This document shows positions 7,458 to 15,485 of a DNA stretch of 64,000 nt, in pieces (position 1 is the stretch's first letter; every line of letters begins with the position of its first letter). A program made the translations under genes and the position numbers. The notes beneath the pieces were generated by a model. It worked only from the letters and a program-made list of their open reading frames with translations, had not been told where the DNA came from and ran no database searches. Source of the stretch: Streptomyces sp. NBS 14/10 (GTDB taxonomy: Bacteria > Actinomycetota > Actinomycetes > Streptomycetales > Streptomycetaceae); the NCBI RefSeq assembly GCF_002224125.1, contig NZ_NCSM01000013.1, positions 62,001 through 126,000 of the forward strand. The letters run 5' to 3'.

Positions 7458-9455
7458 ATGGGCAGAGCCGGGCGGCCGCAGGGACCGCCGAAGGGGAGCA
7501 CGGAAGAGGCGAACGCCCTGGCGGGGTTCTTACGGGATCTCACCGCCGGGATGACCGTACGGGAGCTGGCCGAGCGCTACCGCACCAGCAAGACCATCTG
7601 GGGCGAGTACCGGTCCGGCACCAAGATCATCCCGCTGGGCCGGCTCAACGCCGTGGTCAAGGACCGCGTCCGCGACGAGCGCGGCCGGACCACGATGCTG
7701 GCCAAGGCGCGGCGCCTGTACGAGGCGGCGGTCACGGCCGAGCAGACGGTCCGCTCGGCGGAGGACCCCGGCGCCGCGCGCCGTCAGGCCGAGGCGGACC
7801 GCGCCGAGTCGGAGAAGCTGGTCAAGGCGCTGCTGCAGATCATCACCGCGCTCACGGATCCGGACGAGCCCGTCGGAGCGGGAGCGGACGCGGAGTTGGT
7901 GCGGCAGCACCTGGCCGAGGCACGCCACCGGCTGGGCGTCGTACGAGAGGTCCAGCAGGCCGCGGAACGGGTTCTGGCGGACACCCCGGAACGAGGAGAG
8001 GGGGAGGGTGAAGGCCGGGCACACGCGCCGGGCGCTGAGGCCGAGGACGAGAACAGCGCAGAAGACCACGATGAGAACCGGGCCGAGGACCAGACCGAGA
8101 AACGCCACGAGGACCGCCATGGCGACCGCCTGCCGGCCATATCGGCCCGCGGGGGCGTGATCCTCCAGTCGGCTCTGGTGCACGACGAGATCGAGGAACA
8201 GCGAACCGAAGTCGCCCTCCTGTGGCAGCAGATCCGCCCGGCCCTCACCGGGTCCGACATCGTCCAGGGCATTGTCCTGGAACGCCTGGACACTCCGCTG
8301 ACCAGCGCAACCCCCGAAGCAACCGGGGTCGCCGCCAAATCCGACGCCCCTGTCACGGAGATCCGCCCCACGGCCGCCCGGCCGCACCGCCGCCGCACCC
8401 AGCTGATCCTGGCCGCCGGGATCGGGGCCGCCGTCGCGGCCGCCACGGCGGGCGTACTCCTCTACGCCCTCCCGGAACGCCACGACGCGGGCCCGGCCCG
8501 CACGCTCTCCTCGCCGCCGCAGCCGCAGCCCTCCTCCTCCGGCCCGGCCGCGGGCGGCCCTTCCGCCTCGCAGAGCAGCAGCCCGACCCCCAAACCCTCC
8601 GCCTCCTCACCCCGGCACGAGGACGCCCAGCCCGACACCGAGTCCTCGGCGCCCGCGAAGGACGCGGACGTCACCGACCTGGCCGGCGTCTACGCCGTCT
8701 CCGAGGACGGCAAGGTGCTGCAGTGGAGCGGAACCGGCAAGTCCTGGCGCTCCATCGGCAGCGATGCCGACAGCATCGTCGCGGGAGGAGCCGGCCTGTT
8801 CCGGATCAACGAGTCCGACAAATGGATCTCCCAGTACCTTCCGGCGTCCCATACCTGGGACCGGATCGGCTCTCCCGGTGCCCAGTTCATCCAGCAAGGC
8901 AGCACGCTCTACGGGCTCAGGCCCCAGCGCGACGCGGTCATGCGCTGGGACCCAGGCAAGGGCAAATGGATCCGTATCGGGATAAAATCGGCAAATCTCT
9001 ACGCCGGTCCGGCCGGACTGTTCTCCACCAATCCGGACACCGGAAAGATCTGGAAGTACAACGGCACCCCGGACAACTGGAGCGAAATCGGCAATCGGGG
9101 CGCGGATTTCGCGGTCGGCGATCACCTGTGGGGGATCACCCCCGACCACGCGGCGGTCTACCAGTGGACCGAACACGGTGATGGGTGGTTCCGAGTCGGC
9201 GACGCCGCCGACAAGATCTACGCGGGCGGTGCCGGGATGTTCATCGTCCGCGAGTCGACCGGACAGATCCTCAAGTACAACGGGCGGGTCGACTCCTGGA
9301 CCCTCATCGGCACCGCCGGCGCGGACCTGCTCGTCACCGACCGCTCGGTGTACCGCATCTCCGGCGACCACAAGACCGTCTCCCTCTGGAGCGGCCACGG
9401 CACCACATGGACCACCATCGGCGCCTCCGCGACCAACCTCGCCGCAGTCGACTGA
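7458..9455 (+). CDS. membrane protein with N-terminal HTH and extracellular tectonin-like propeller
   Basis: 665 residues in four parts. Residues 1-60: a helix-turn-helix-like segment (VRELAERYRTSKTIWGEYRS). Residues 60-310: a charged, probably helical cytoplasmic region with an Asp/Glu/Arg-rich stretch. Residues about 313-337: one TM helix after RRRTQ. Then a Ser/Pro-rich wall-spanning linker and, from about 405, seven repeats of 35-40 residues, each ending in W-x-x-I/V-G (SWRSIG, TWDRIG, KWIRIG, NWSEIG, GWFRVG, SWTLIG, TWTTIG). That pattern fits a tectonin-type beta-propeller outside the cell. A role coupling surface sensing to a cytoplasmic DNA-binding domain is inference. The ATG at 7458 follows GGGGGG; the in-frame GTG at 7431 has no ribosome-binding site. 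Confidence 0.82.
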   Translation: MGRAGRPQGPPKGSTEEANALAGFLRDLTAGMTVRELAERYRTSKTIWGEYRSGTKIIPLGRLNAVVKDRVRDERGRTTMLAKARRLYEAAVTAEQTVRSAEDPGAARRQAEADRAESEKLVKALLQIITALTDPDEPVGAGADAELVRQHLAEARHRLGVVREVQQAAERVLADTPERGEGEGEGRAHAPGAEAEDENSAEDHDENRAEDQTEKRHEDRHGDRLPAISARGGVILQSALVHDEIEEQRTEVALLWQQIRPALTGSDIVQGIVLERLDTPLTSATPEATGVAAKSDAPVTEIRPTAARPHRRRTQLILAAGIGAAVAAATAGVLLYALPERHDAGPARTLSSPPQPQPSSSGPAAGGPSASQSSSPTPKPSASSPRHEDAQPDTESSAPAKDADVTDLAGVYAVSEDGKVLQWSGTGKSWRSIGSDADSIVAGGAGLFRINESDKWISQYLPASHTWDRIGSPGAQFIQQGSTLYGLRPQRDAVMRWDPGKGKWIRIGIKSANLYAGPAGLFSTNPDTGKIWKYNGTPDNWSEIGNRGADFAVGDHLWGITPDHAAVYQWTEHGDGWFRVGDAADKIYAGGAGMFIVRESTGQILKYNGRVDSWTLIGTAGADLLVTDRSVYRISGDHKTVSLWSGHGTTWTTIGASATNLAAVD

Positions 9456-9460
9456 ACGCG

Positions 9461-9489
9461 CCGGGGGTGCCCCCAGGACGCACCCCCGG
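9461..9489. terminator. two-way hairpin terminator
   Basis: CCGGGGGTGC (9461-9470) and GCACCCCCGG (9480-9489) form a perfect 10-bp stem with a 9-base loop, between the convergent propeller and cutC genes. Confidence 0.75.
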
Positions 9490-9490
9490 G

Positions 9491-10210
9491 TCACCCCACC
9501 GGCACCACTTCATCCAGCGCGGCCCGCCACTGATACACCGAGGCGATGCCCACGGGCCCGTCCCACCCAGAGGGCCGCGCCGCGCCGCCGATGTGGAAGG
9601 CGTCGATCCGCGCGGCGCGCAGCGCGGGCAGGTGGTCGAGCCGCAGCCCGCCGCCCACCATGATCCGGGGCCCGCCCGCGCCACGCGCCGCCTCCTCCGC
9701 CAGGACCGGAAGCCCCTCGTCGACCCCGGCGGCCGACCCGGCGGTGAGATACGTATCCAGCCCCGGAAGGCCCGCCAGCTGCTGACGGAGCACATCGCGG
9801 TCGGCGGCCCGGTCGATGGCCCGGTGGAAGGTCCACCGGCTCTCATCGAGCCCGGAACCCGCGCCGACGGCGTCCGTGAGCGCGCGGATCGCGGCCAGGT
9901 CGGCCAGCCCGTCGGAGTCCAGGAAGCCGAGGACGAACTCGTCCGCCCCCTCGGCCCGCAGCGCCTCCGCCCGCGCGCACAGCGCGTCGAGCGCGGCGGC
10001 CCCACCGCATGCGAAGCCGTCGGACGCGCGCAGCATCACCCGCAGCGGGAGGTCCACGGCCGAGCGGATCTCGGCGAAGGTCTCGCGGGAGGGACTTAGC
10101 CCGTCGGCGGCCATATCGGAGACCAGTTCAAGCCGGTCCGCCCCTCCGGCCTGCGCCGCGACCGCGTCCGCCGCGTCGAGGGCGATCACCTCGAGAATTG
10201 GTCTAGACAT
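9491..10210 (-). CDS. cutC: CutC-family protein
   Basis: 239 residues, a TIM-barrel of the CutC family: N-terminal LEVIALDAADAVAAQAGGAD, central LRVMLRASDGFACGG, EFVLGFLDSDG, the family signature WTFHRAIDRA near residue 125, and C-terminal RIMVGGGLRLDHLPAL. CutC was named for copper tolerance in E. coli, but the biochemical role is debated and the protein is cytosolic. The ATG at 10210 fits the family N-terminus; no good ribosome-binding site precedes it. Only 58 bp separate it from the divergent HD gene, so the two share a compact promoter region. Confidence 0.9.
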   Translation of the reverse strand: MSRPILEVIALDAADAVAAQAGGADRLELVSDMAADGLSPSRETFAEIRSAVDLPLRVMLRASDGFACGGAAALDALCARAEALRAEGADEFVLGFLDSDGLADLAAIRALTDAVGAGSGLDESRWTFHRAIDRAADRDVLRQQLAGLPGLDTYLTAGSAAGVDEGLPVLAEEAARGAGGPRIMVGGGLRLDHLPALRAARIDAFHIGGAARPSGWDGPVGIASVYQWRAALDEVVPVG

Positions 10211-10268
10211 GCTGAACAGCTTGCCACACCCCACGCGCCCCCACACCCTCACCCCACACAATTGGGCC

Positions 10269-10934
10269 ATGGCCAACCCCGCACCCCGCCACCCAGCCCA
10301 CGACGCACTCCTCACCCGCTGGGCGACCCACCTCAACAGCGCCCGCGAGGCCGCCTGCCATCCGTCCCCATCGCCGTACGGCCAGGACCTCCTCGCCCGC
10401 TGGGCCGAACCCCAGCGCCGCTACCACACCACCGACCACCTCCTCGCCATCCTGGACCGGGTCGACGAACTGATCACCCACGCCACCGACCCCGCCGCCG
10501 TCCGCCTCGCCGCCTGGTTCCACGACGCCGTCTACCTGCCCGACCGCTCCACCAACGAGGAGCGCAGCGCCCGCCTCGCCGAACGCGCCCTCCCCGAGGC
10601 AGGCGTCCCCCAGGAACGCACGGCCGAAGTCGCCCGCCTGGTCCGCCTCACCCGCACCCACGACCCCGCCCCCGGCGACACCAACGGCGAAGTGCTGTGC
10701 GACGCCGACCTGTCGATCCTGGCCAGCTCCCCCGAGCACTACGCCGCATACGCCGCCGCCGTCCGCGAGGAGTACGGCTTCGTCCCCGACGACGCCTTCC
10801 GCGAGGGCCGGGCGGGCGTGCTGCGCGAACTGCTCGCCATGCCCAGGCTGTTCCGCACGCCAGAGGCCCGCGACCGCTGGGAGGAGGCAGCGCGCCGGAA
10901 TCTCGCGACGGAGCTGGCGCTGCTGGATGCGTAA
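10269..10934 (+). CDS. HD-superfamily predicted metal-dependent phosphohydrolase
   Basis: 221 residues. The HD signature is AAWFHDAVY (about residues 78-86), preceded by the metal-ligand region RRYHTTDHLLAIL and followed by STNEERSARLAERAL and LCDADLSIL, where the second Asp ligand is expected. This matches the small stand-alone HD family of uncharacterised hydrolases (COG4339-like, from memory); the substrate is unknown. The ATG at 10269 begins just after the cutC promoter region. The gene converges with the TetR gene at 10947, leaving 12 bases between them. Confidence 0.85.
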   Translation: MANPAPRHPAHDALLTRWATHLNSAREAACHPSPSPYGQDLLARWAEPQRRYHTTDHLLAILDRVDELITHATDPAAVRLAAWFHDAVYLPDRSTNEERSARLAERALPEAGVPQERTAEVARLVRLTRTHDPAPGDTNGEVLCDADLSILASSPEHYAAYAAAVREEYGFVPDDAFREGRAGVLRELLAMPRLFRTPEARDRWEEAARRNLATELALLDA

Positions 10935-10946
10935 GCGGCAGGCGCG

Positions 10947-11567
10947 TCAGCGATAGGCCGCGAGGAAGGCCCGGACGCCGGCGGCGGCGTAGTGGTCGAG
11001 TTCGGCCTCGGTGTGCTGGGGACCGCCGGTGAACATGGCCTTGTTCACGGGGATCCAGAGGAGCAGGCCGGAGAAGTGGTTCGCGGCCAGGAGCGGTTCG
11101 TCGACGCGGAGCAGTCCCTCGTCGGCCAGGCGCTGGAAGGTGGCGGCCAGGGTGGCCAGGACTCGCTCGAAGCCCTGCTCGTACCAGGCGGTGCCCAGGT
11201 CCGGGAAGGTGTCGGCGTTGGCGATGATCAGGCGTCGTAGCTGGAGGACCTGCGGCTGGGTGAGGGCGGCCAGGAACTGGCGGGCGAGCCGGTGCAGGTT
11301 GTCTTCCAGGGCTTCGGGGTCGGCGGGGATGCCGGCCACCAGGTCGATCATGCCGTCGATCCGGCCGCTGGTGGCCAGGATGATCTCGGCGAACAGCTTC
11401 TCCTTGTCGGCGAAGTGCTTGTAGACGGTCTGCTTGGACACCGCGGCGAGTCTCGCGATGTCATCCATGCTGGTGCCGGAGTAGCCCTTCTCCATGAACA
11501 CCGCGGTCGCGGCGTCCATGATCGCCTCGCGTTTGCGGGCTGAACGGCCCTGTTCGTTCGGCACCAT
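10947..11567 (-). CDS. TetR/AcrR-family transcriptional regulator
   Basis: 206 residues. The N-terminal HTH is EKGYSGTSMDDIARLAAVSK followed by QTVYKHFADKEKLF; the C-terminal domain is of the AcrR/AefR-like type (LRRLIIANADTFPDLGTAWY, HFSGLLLWIPVNKAMF). An excellent ribosome-binding site, AAGGAGGCGGCA, precedes the ATG at 11567. It is divergent from a DUF998 membrane protein gene at 11665. The 97-bp gap holds two copies of a 19-bp element, so it probably represses itself and the membrane protein. The ligand is unknown. Confidence 0.9.
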   Translation of the reverse strand: MVPNEQGRSARKREAIMDAATAVFMEKGYSGTSMDDIARLAAVSKQTVYKHFADKEKLFAEIILATSGRIDGMIDLVAGIPADPEALEDNLHRLARQFLAALTQPQVLQLRRLIIANADTFPDLGTAWYEQGFERVLATLAATFQRLADEGLLRVDEPLLAANHFSGLLLWIPVNKAMFTGGPQHTEAELDHYAAAGVRAFLAAYR

Positions 11568-11589
11568 TGCCGCCTCCTTCACCTGTTGG

Positions 11590-11635
11590 GTACTGGACAG
11601 TCTAGTTCTTGCATGAGTACTGTACCGTCTAGTTC
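11590..11635. promoter_or_regulatory. tandem 19-bp putative TetR operator
   Basis: GTACTGGACAGTCTAGTTC (11590-11608) and GTACTGTACCGTCTAGTTC (11617-11635) match at 17 of 19 positions and are spaced 27 bp. The first contains the palindrome ACTG-GA-CAGT and the second GTACTGTAC. They fill the gap between the TetR gene and the DUF998 gene. Confidence 0.6.
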
Positions 11636-11664
11636 CCGCCCCGGTGATCGAGAAAGACCTGCGC

Positions 11665-12342
11665 ATGCCCCAGACCCTCACTGCCCCGACCGCCCCCGGC
11701 TTGGCCCCGGCTCGTCCTGCCGCACCACGGTCCCTGCTGGTCTGCGGCATCGCGGCGGGCCCGCTCTTCCTCGCGGCGGGCCTGGCCCAGGGCGTGACCC
11801 GGGACGGCTTCGACTTCACCCGCAACGCGCTCAGCCAGCTCAGCCTCGGTGGCCTCGGCTGGATCCAGGTCACCGTCTTCCTGTTCACCGGCCTGCTGGT
11901 CATCGGCGGCGCGATCGGGATACGCCAGGTGCTGCACGGTTCACCCGCCGGCACTTGGGCGCCGTGGCTGCTCGGCGTGTTCGGCGCCTCGTTCCTGGTC
12001 GCCGGGGTCTTCCGCGCCGACCCGGGCGCCGGCTTCCCCGCCGGCACCCCCGAGGACCGGGTCCCCTCACTGAGCGCGCACGGCACCGTCCATCTGCTCA
12101 GCGGCGCGGTCGGGTATCTCGCGCTGTGCGCGGCGTTCCTCGTACTGGCCCGGCACTTCGCCGGCCAGCGGCGACGCGGCTGGGCCCTCGCCTGCCGCCT
12201 CGTGCCGGTGGGCATCCTGGCCGGCTTCGCCGGCTCCTCCGCCACCGTGCCGGCCTTCACCGCCGGAGCGGGACTCGGGCTGCTCTGGCTCACCGCGGTC
12301 ACCGCCCGGCTGGCCATCCCTGCCCCGACGGCCCAGCCGTAG
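11665..12342 (+). CDS. DUF998-family integral membrane protein
   Basis: 225 residues with about six TM segments: LLVCGIAAGPLFLAAGLAQG, VTVFLFTGLLVIGGAIGI, WAPWLLGVFGASFLVAGVF, LSGAVGYLALCAAFLVLA, LVPVGILAGFAGSS and a final LGLLWLTAVTARLAI. The motif FDFTRNALSQLSLG after TM1 and the extracellular VFRADPGAGFPAGTP loop are typical of DUF998. The function is unknown. The ATG at 11665 has GAGAAAG nine bases upstream; the GTG at 11644 lacks a site. It is probably controlled by the divergent TetR protein and followed by a small DUF4287 gene. Confidence 0.85.
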   Translation: MPQTLTAPTAPGLAPARPAAPRSLLVCGIAAGPLFLAAGLAQGVTRDGFDFTRNALSQLSLGGLGWIQVTVFLFTGLLVIGGAIGIRQVLHGSPAGTWAPWLLGVFGASFLVAGVFRADPGAGFPAGTPEDRVPSLSAHGTVHLLSGAVGYLALCAAFLVLARHFAGQRRRGWALACRLVPVGILAGFAGSSATVPAFTAGAGLGLLWLTAVTARLAIPAPTAQP

Positions 12343-12398
12343 CCGCCCCCTCTCCCACCGCCGACAGCAACAACAACACACAGACGGGACACTGCGAC

Positions 12399-12611
12399 AT
12401 GACCGCACCGGTAAAGGGCCCTGCCGGCTACTTCCCCTCGATCGAGAAGAAGTACGGCCGCCCGATCGCGGAATGGAAGGACCTCATCCGCGCCTCGCCC
12501 CTGTCCAAGCACATGGAGCTCGTCAACTGGCTCAAGACCGAGCACGGGCTCGGACACGGACACGCCAACGCCCTCGTGGCGCACACCCTCGCCGAACAAA
12601 GCAACACGTGA
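12399..12611 (+). CDS. DUF4287-family small protein
   Basis: 70 residues. GYFPSIEKKYGRPIAEWKDL followed by HMELVNWLKTEHGLGHGHAN is the DUF4287 signature. These small helical proteins, alone or fused to a DUF5655 domain, have no established function. The ATG at 12399 starts 56 bp after the DUF998 stop on the same strand, so co-transcription is likely. The ribosome-binding site is weak (ACGGGAC). Confidence 0.85.
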   Translation: MTAPVKGPAGYFPSIEKKYGRPIAEWKDLIRASPLSKHMELVNWLKTEHGLGHGHANALVAHTLAEQSNT

Positions 12612-12617
12612 AGCAGC

Positions 12618-13165
12618 ATGCCAGAGGCGTCTTTCGGGTTGGGTGTCCGTGGTGCGCCGTCCCCAGCGTCGGGCGAATGGAATCCACATCCCCGTACGAG
12701 ATCGGCCACGGCCGCCGGTTGCTCGGTTCGCTGGCGCCGCAGTGCCCGGGGGATCGCCGGAGTGGTGCTGGCCGGCGTCGGGACCGGCGTCGCGTACGCG
12801 GTCAGCGAGGCGCTGAAGCTGGTGGTGGACGAGGAGCGGCCGTGCCGGGCGGTGCGCGGGGTGGAGGCGGTGGCCGACTGTCCGGGGGTGGGTGACTGGT
12901 CCTTTCCGAGCAACCACGCCACCCTCGCGGCCGCGCTCGCCGTCGGCCTGGTCGTGCTGCGCCCGCGCCTGACGGCCGTCGCGTTGCCGCTGGCGGCGGT
13001 GGTCGCGGTGCACGCGTGACGGCGGGCGTGCACTATCCGCACGACGTGCTGGCCGGCGCGGCGCTCGGGGCCGCCGTCGCCACCGCGGCACTGTGGTCGG
13101 CCGCCCCGACCGCTGCCCGGACCGTCGCCGCACTGCTTGAACGGTGGGGGCGGTCCGGCCGGTAG
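12618..13165 (+). pseudogene. PAP2-family phosphatase, frameshifted and truncated
   Basis: Frame 1 carries LAGVGTGVAYAVSEALKLVV, DEERPCRAV, GDWSFPSNHATLAAALAVGL and VALPLAAVVAVHA, then a TGA at 13017. Frame 2 resumes at once from 13016 with VTAGVHYPHDVLAGAALGAA and ends at a TAG at 13163. Together they hold the PAP2 motifs K-x6-RP, PSNH and the H-x3-D of HYPHD. Adding one base near 13016 would join them, so this is a one-base deletion (or a sequencing error). The N-terminal membrane part is also missing: the stretch upstream of about 12740 is not phosphatase-like. I judge it non-functional as it stands. Confidence 0.75.
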
Positions 13166-13177
13166 GCCCGCCGCCGG

Positions 13178-13321
13178 ATGCCGGATCAAGTGCGTGGTAA
13201 GGTACGCGAGTTCGTGTTGGATCAGATTGAGGACGACAGGGAGGTTGAGTTGATGGCCGCGCTGAAGGCTACTGCGCTGCGCAGCGCCCGGACCGTCCTC
13301 ACGTCCCGGGCGACGGCCTGA
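13178..13321 (+). CDS. hypothetical 47-residue protein
   Basis: ATG at 13178, stop at 13319-13321. The product opens MPDQVRGKVREFVLDQIEDD and continues REVELMAALKATALRSART. It is helical and charged, faintly like the N-terminus of DUF6221-type proteins. Base composition is lower in GC than its surroundings, which suggests foreign or degraded DNA. There is no clear ribosome-binding site. It may be real or a fragment. Confidence 0.35.
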   Translation: MPDQVRGKVREFVLDQIEDDREVELMAALKATALRSARTVLTSRATA

Positions 13322-13404
13322 TCCAGTCACCCGCCTCGCTGAGAGCGTGAGCTCGCGGGGCAGTCCCACACGAACCTCACCATGAAACGGATCTTCATCC
13401 CATC

Positions 13405-13920
13405 ATGCGTACCCACAACCAGTGGACCACCCGTGCCGAGACCGAGGCCGATATCCCTGCCATCCGCGGCATCGTCCTCGCCGCCTTCGACACCCCGTAC
13501 GAGGCCGACCTCGTCGACGCCCTGCGCGCCGACGTGTCGTGGATCGAGGGCCTGTCCGTCGTCAGCGCCGGCACTAACGGCACGCCCGTCGGCCACGCGT
13601 TGCTGACGCGCTGCCACATCGGCGACACCCCGGCCCTGTGCCTGGCCCCGGTCTCCGTGCTGCCCGAGCACCAGAAGACCGGCGCCGGTTCGGCGGTCAT
13701 CCGTGCCGCGCTCAGCGCGGCCAGGGAGCTGGGCGAGTACTACGTCACCGTTCTCGGACACCCGGCGTACTACCCGCGGTTCGGCTTCGGCCGTGCCTCC
13801 GCGCATGGCATCGGCGTGACCCTCGATGTCCCGGATGAGGCCATGATGGCCCTCACCCTGGACGAGACCCACCCGCTGCCGAGCGGCACCGTCCGTTACG
13901 CGGCGCCCTTCGGGATCTAG
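13405..13920 (+). CDS. GNAT-family N-acetyltransferase
   Basis: 171 residues, a single GNAT domain of the YhbS type. RAETEADIPAIRGIVLAAFD is the N-terminal strand-helix. The acetyl-CoA pyrophosphate loop is PVSVLPEHQKTGAGSAVIRA (Q-x-x-G-x-G form) near residues 85-103. YYVTVLGHPAYYPRFGFGRA is the family's GxxxYYxRFGF region. The substrate cannot be deduced. The ATG at 13405 matches the domain start. A long hairpin follows the stop codon. Confidence 0.9.
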   Translation: MRTHNQWTTRAETEADIPAIRGIVLAAFDTPYEADLVDALRADVSWIEGLSVVSAGTNGTPVGHALLTRCHIGDTPALCLAPVSVLPEHQKTGAGSAVIRAALSAARELGEYYVTVLGHPAYYPRFGFGRASAHGIGVTLDVPDEAMMALTLDETHPLPSGTVRYAAPFGI

Positions 13921-13932
13921 CGGCCCGGTCGG

Positions 13933-13998
13933 CCGTGCGAGGGGCCCCATCCCCGGGCCCACCCCGGGCTCACCCCCGGGCCCCGGCCCCTCGCACGG
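13933..13998 (+). terminator. long-stem terminator after the GNAT gene
   Basis: CCGTGCGAGGGGCC (13933-13946) and GGCCCCTCGCACGG (13985-13998) are perfectly complementary over 14 bp. The 38-base loop is itself made of repeated CCCCGGG blocks. Confidence 0.7.
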
Positions 13999-14097
13999 CA
14001 CGGCCCCTCGTACGGTCCGGCCCCGACATGCTCTACGCAGAAGTGGCGCAGGGCTGCCACCCTGACAGCACGACGAGCCGCGGCAGGGCGGACTCGG

Positions 14098-14151
14098 ATG
14101 CGGAATACCAAGCTCCAGGCGGGAGTTGACCTTGGGCATGTCCCCCATTGA
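14098..14151 (+). promoter_or_regulatory. possible 17-codon leader peptide overlapping the MFS start
   Basis: An ATG at 14098 with AGGGCGGA five bases upstream opens a frame reading MRNTKLQAGVDLGHVPH, then a TGA. It ends 14 bases inside the MFS gene in another frame, and the MFS ribosome-binding site (GCGGGAG, 14119-14125) lies within it. This arrangement resembles translational attenuators of ribosome-drug resistance genes. It is a sequence-only inference. Confidence 0.35.
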
Positions 14152-15397
14152 CCGCGCTCGCGTCCGCATGCCCGTCGCCGTCTATGTGCTCGGCCTGTCC
14201 GTCTTCGCCCTCGGGACCTCGGAGTTCATGCTCTCCGGGCTGCTGCAGCCCATCGCCCGCGATATGGACGTCTCCATCCCGACCGCCGGGCTGCTGATCT
14301 CCGCCTTCGCGATCGGGATGGTGGTCGGCGCGCCGCTGCTGGCCGCCGCCACACTGCGGCTGCCGCGCCGGACGACGCTGCTCGCGCTGCTGGCCGCGTT
14401 CGGGCTCGGGCAGGTCGCGGGGGCGGTGGCGCCTTCGTACGGGGTGCTGTTCGCGTCCCGGGTGGTCAGCGCGCTCGCATGTGCGGGGTTCTGGGCGGTG
14501 GGGGCGGCGGTGGCCGTGTCGCTCGTCCCGGAGAACGCGCGGGCGCGGGCGATGGCGGTGATGCTCGGCGGGCTGAGCGTCGCGAATGTCGTGGGCGTGC
14601 CAGCGGGGGCGTTCCTCGGGCAGCACGCCGGGTGGCGGGCGGCCTTCTGGGCGGTGGCGGCGCTGTCGGCGGTCGGGCTGGTGGGCGTGGCCGGGCTCGT
14701 ACCGCGTACGGAGGCGCCGACCGGGGCGGACCGGCCGAGGCTCCGTGCCGAGCTGTCCATCTACCGCGACCGGCAGGTGTGGCTGGCGCTGATCACCACC
14801 GCGCTCAGCGGCGGCGCGGTCTTCTGCCTGTTCTCGTATCTCGCGCCACTGCTGACGGATGTGGCCGGGCTGGACGAGGACTGGGTGCCGAGCGTGCTGG
14901 CGCTGTTCGGCGTCGGGGCGCTCGTGGGGACGGCGATCGGCGGGCGGATCGCGGACGCCCATCTCTTCGGCACGCTCTACGGCGGCATCACGGCCTCGAC
15001 GGTCGTGCTGACCGCCTTGGCGCTGACCGCGCACCACGCGGTCGCGGCCGTGAGCCTGGCGTTGCTGCTCGGCGTGACGGCCTTCTTCACCGGGCCCGCG
15101 CTCAACGCCCGGATGTTCAATGTCGCGAACGCCGCTCCGACCCTCGCGGGCGCGACCACGACCTCCGCCTTCAACATCGGCAACACGCTGGGCCCTTGGC
15201 TCGGCGGGCTCGTCATCGACCTGGGCTGGGGCTACCCGGCCGTGGCCTGGACGGGCGCGGCGCTCGCGGCAGCCGCCGTCGGGACGACGGCGCTCGCCGC
15301 GCGGCTGCCTCAGGCGCGGGGCGCGTCCCGGGTGGTCGTCGGTTCGGAGGTCCTGGAAGAGGATGCCCTGGCTGAGCAGACGGAGCAGACGGGGTGA
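14138..15397 (+). CDS. Cmx/CmrA-like MFS exporter (chloramphenicol-type)
   Basis: 419 residues, 12 TM segments. MPVAVYVLGLSVFALGTSEF followed by MLSGLLQPIARDMDVSIPTA and GLLISAFAIGMVVGAPLLAA closely parallels the Cmx/CmrA/CmlR chloramphenicol exporters of actinobacteria. TM5 has the efflux motif-C region GLSVANVVGVPAGAFLG, and the C-terminal half includes SAFNIGNTLGPWLGGL. The family pumps chloramphenicol by proton antiport; the substrate here is inferred. Start choice: ATG 14138, with ATG 14168 and TTG 14126 as alternatives; the nearest ribosome-binding site sits 12 bases from 14138. The product ends in an acidic tail rich in Glu/Gln. Confidence 0.85.
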   Translation: MSPIDRARVRMPVAVYVLGLSVFALGTSEFMLSGLLQPIARDMDVSIPTAGLLISAFAIGMVVGAPLLAAATLRLPRRTTLLALLAAFGLGQVAGAVAPSYGVLFASRVVSALACAGFWAVGAAVAVSLVPENARARAMAVMLGGLSVANVVGVPAGAFLGQHAGWRAAFWAVAALSAVGLVGVAGLVPRTEAPTGADRPRLRAELSIYRDRQVWLALITTALSGGAVFCLFSYLAPLLTDVAGLDEDWVPSVLALFGVGALVGTAIGGRIADAHLFGTLYGGITASTVVLTALALTAHHAVAAVSLALLLGVTAFFTGPALNARMFNVANAAPTLAGATTTSAFNIGNTLGPWLGGLVIDLGWGYPAVAWTGAALAAAAVGTTALAARLPQARGASRVVVGSEVLEEDALAEQTEQTG

Positions 15398-15485
15398 GCG
15401 GCCCGCGCGGTGGTGATCGACGCTCGAATGTCTATCGGCGCTAGCGAGCGGGCGCCAGTTGTGCTCAAAGGCGACAATGGGCCTC

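Noticed and set aside
10200..10215. TTGGTCTAGACAT overlapping the cutC start as a DasR site
   Set aside because: Only the core TGGTCTAGAC matches; the right arm does not. cutC has no link to aminosugars, so it is probably chance.
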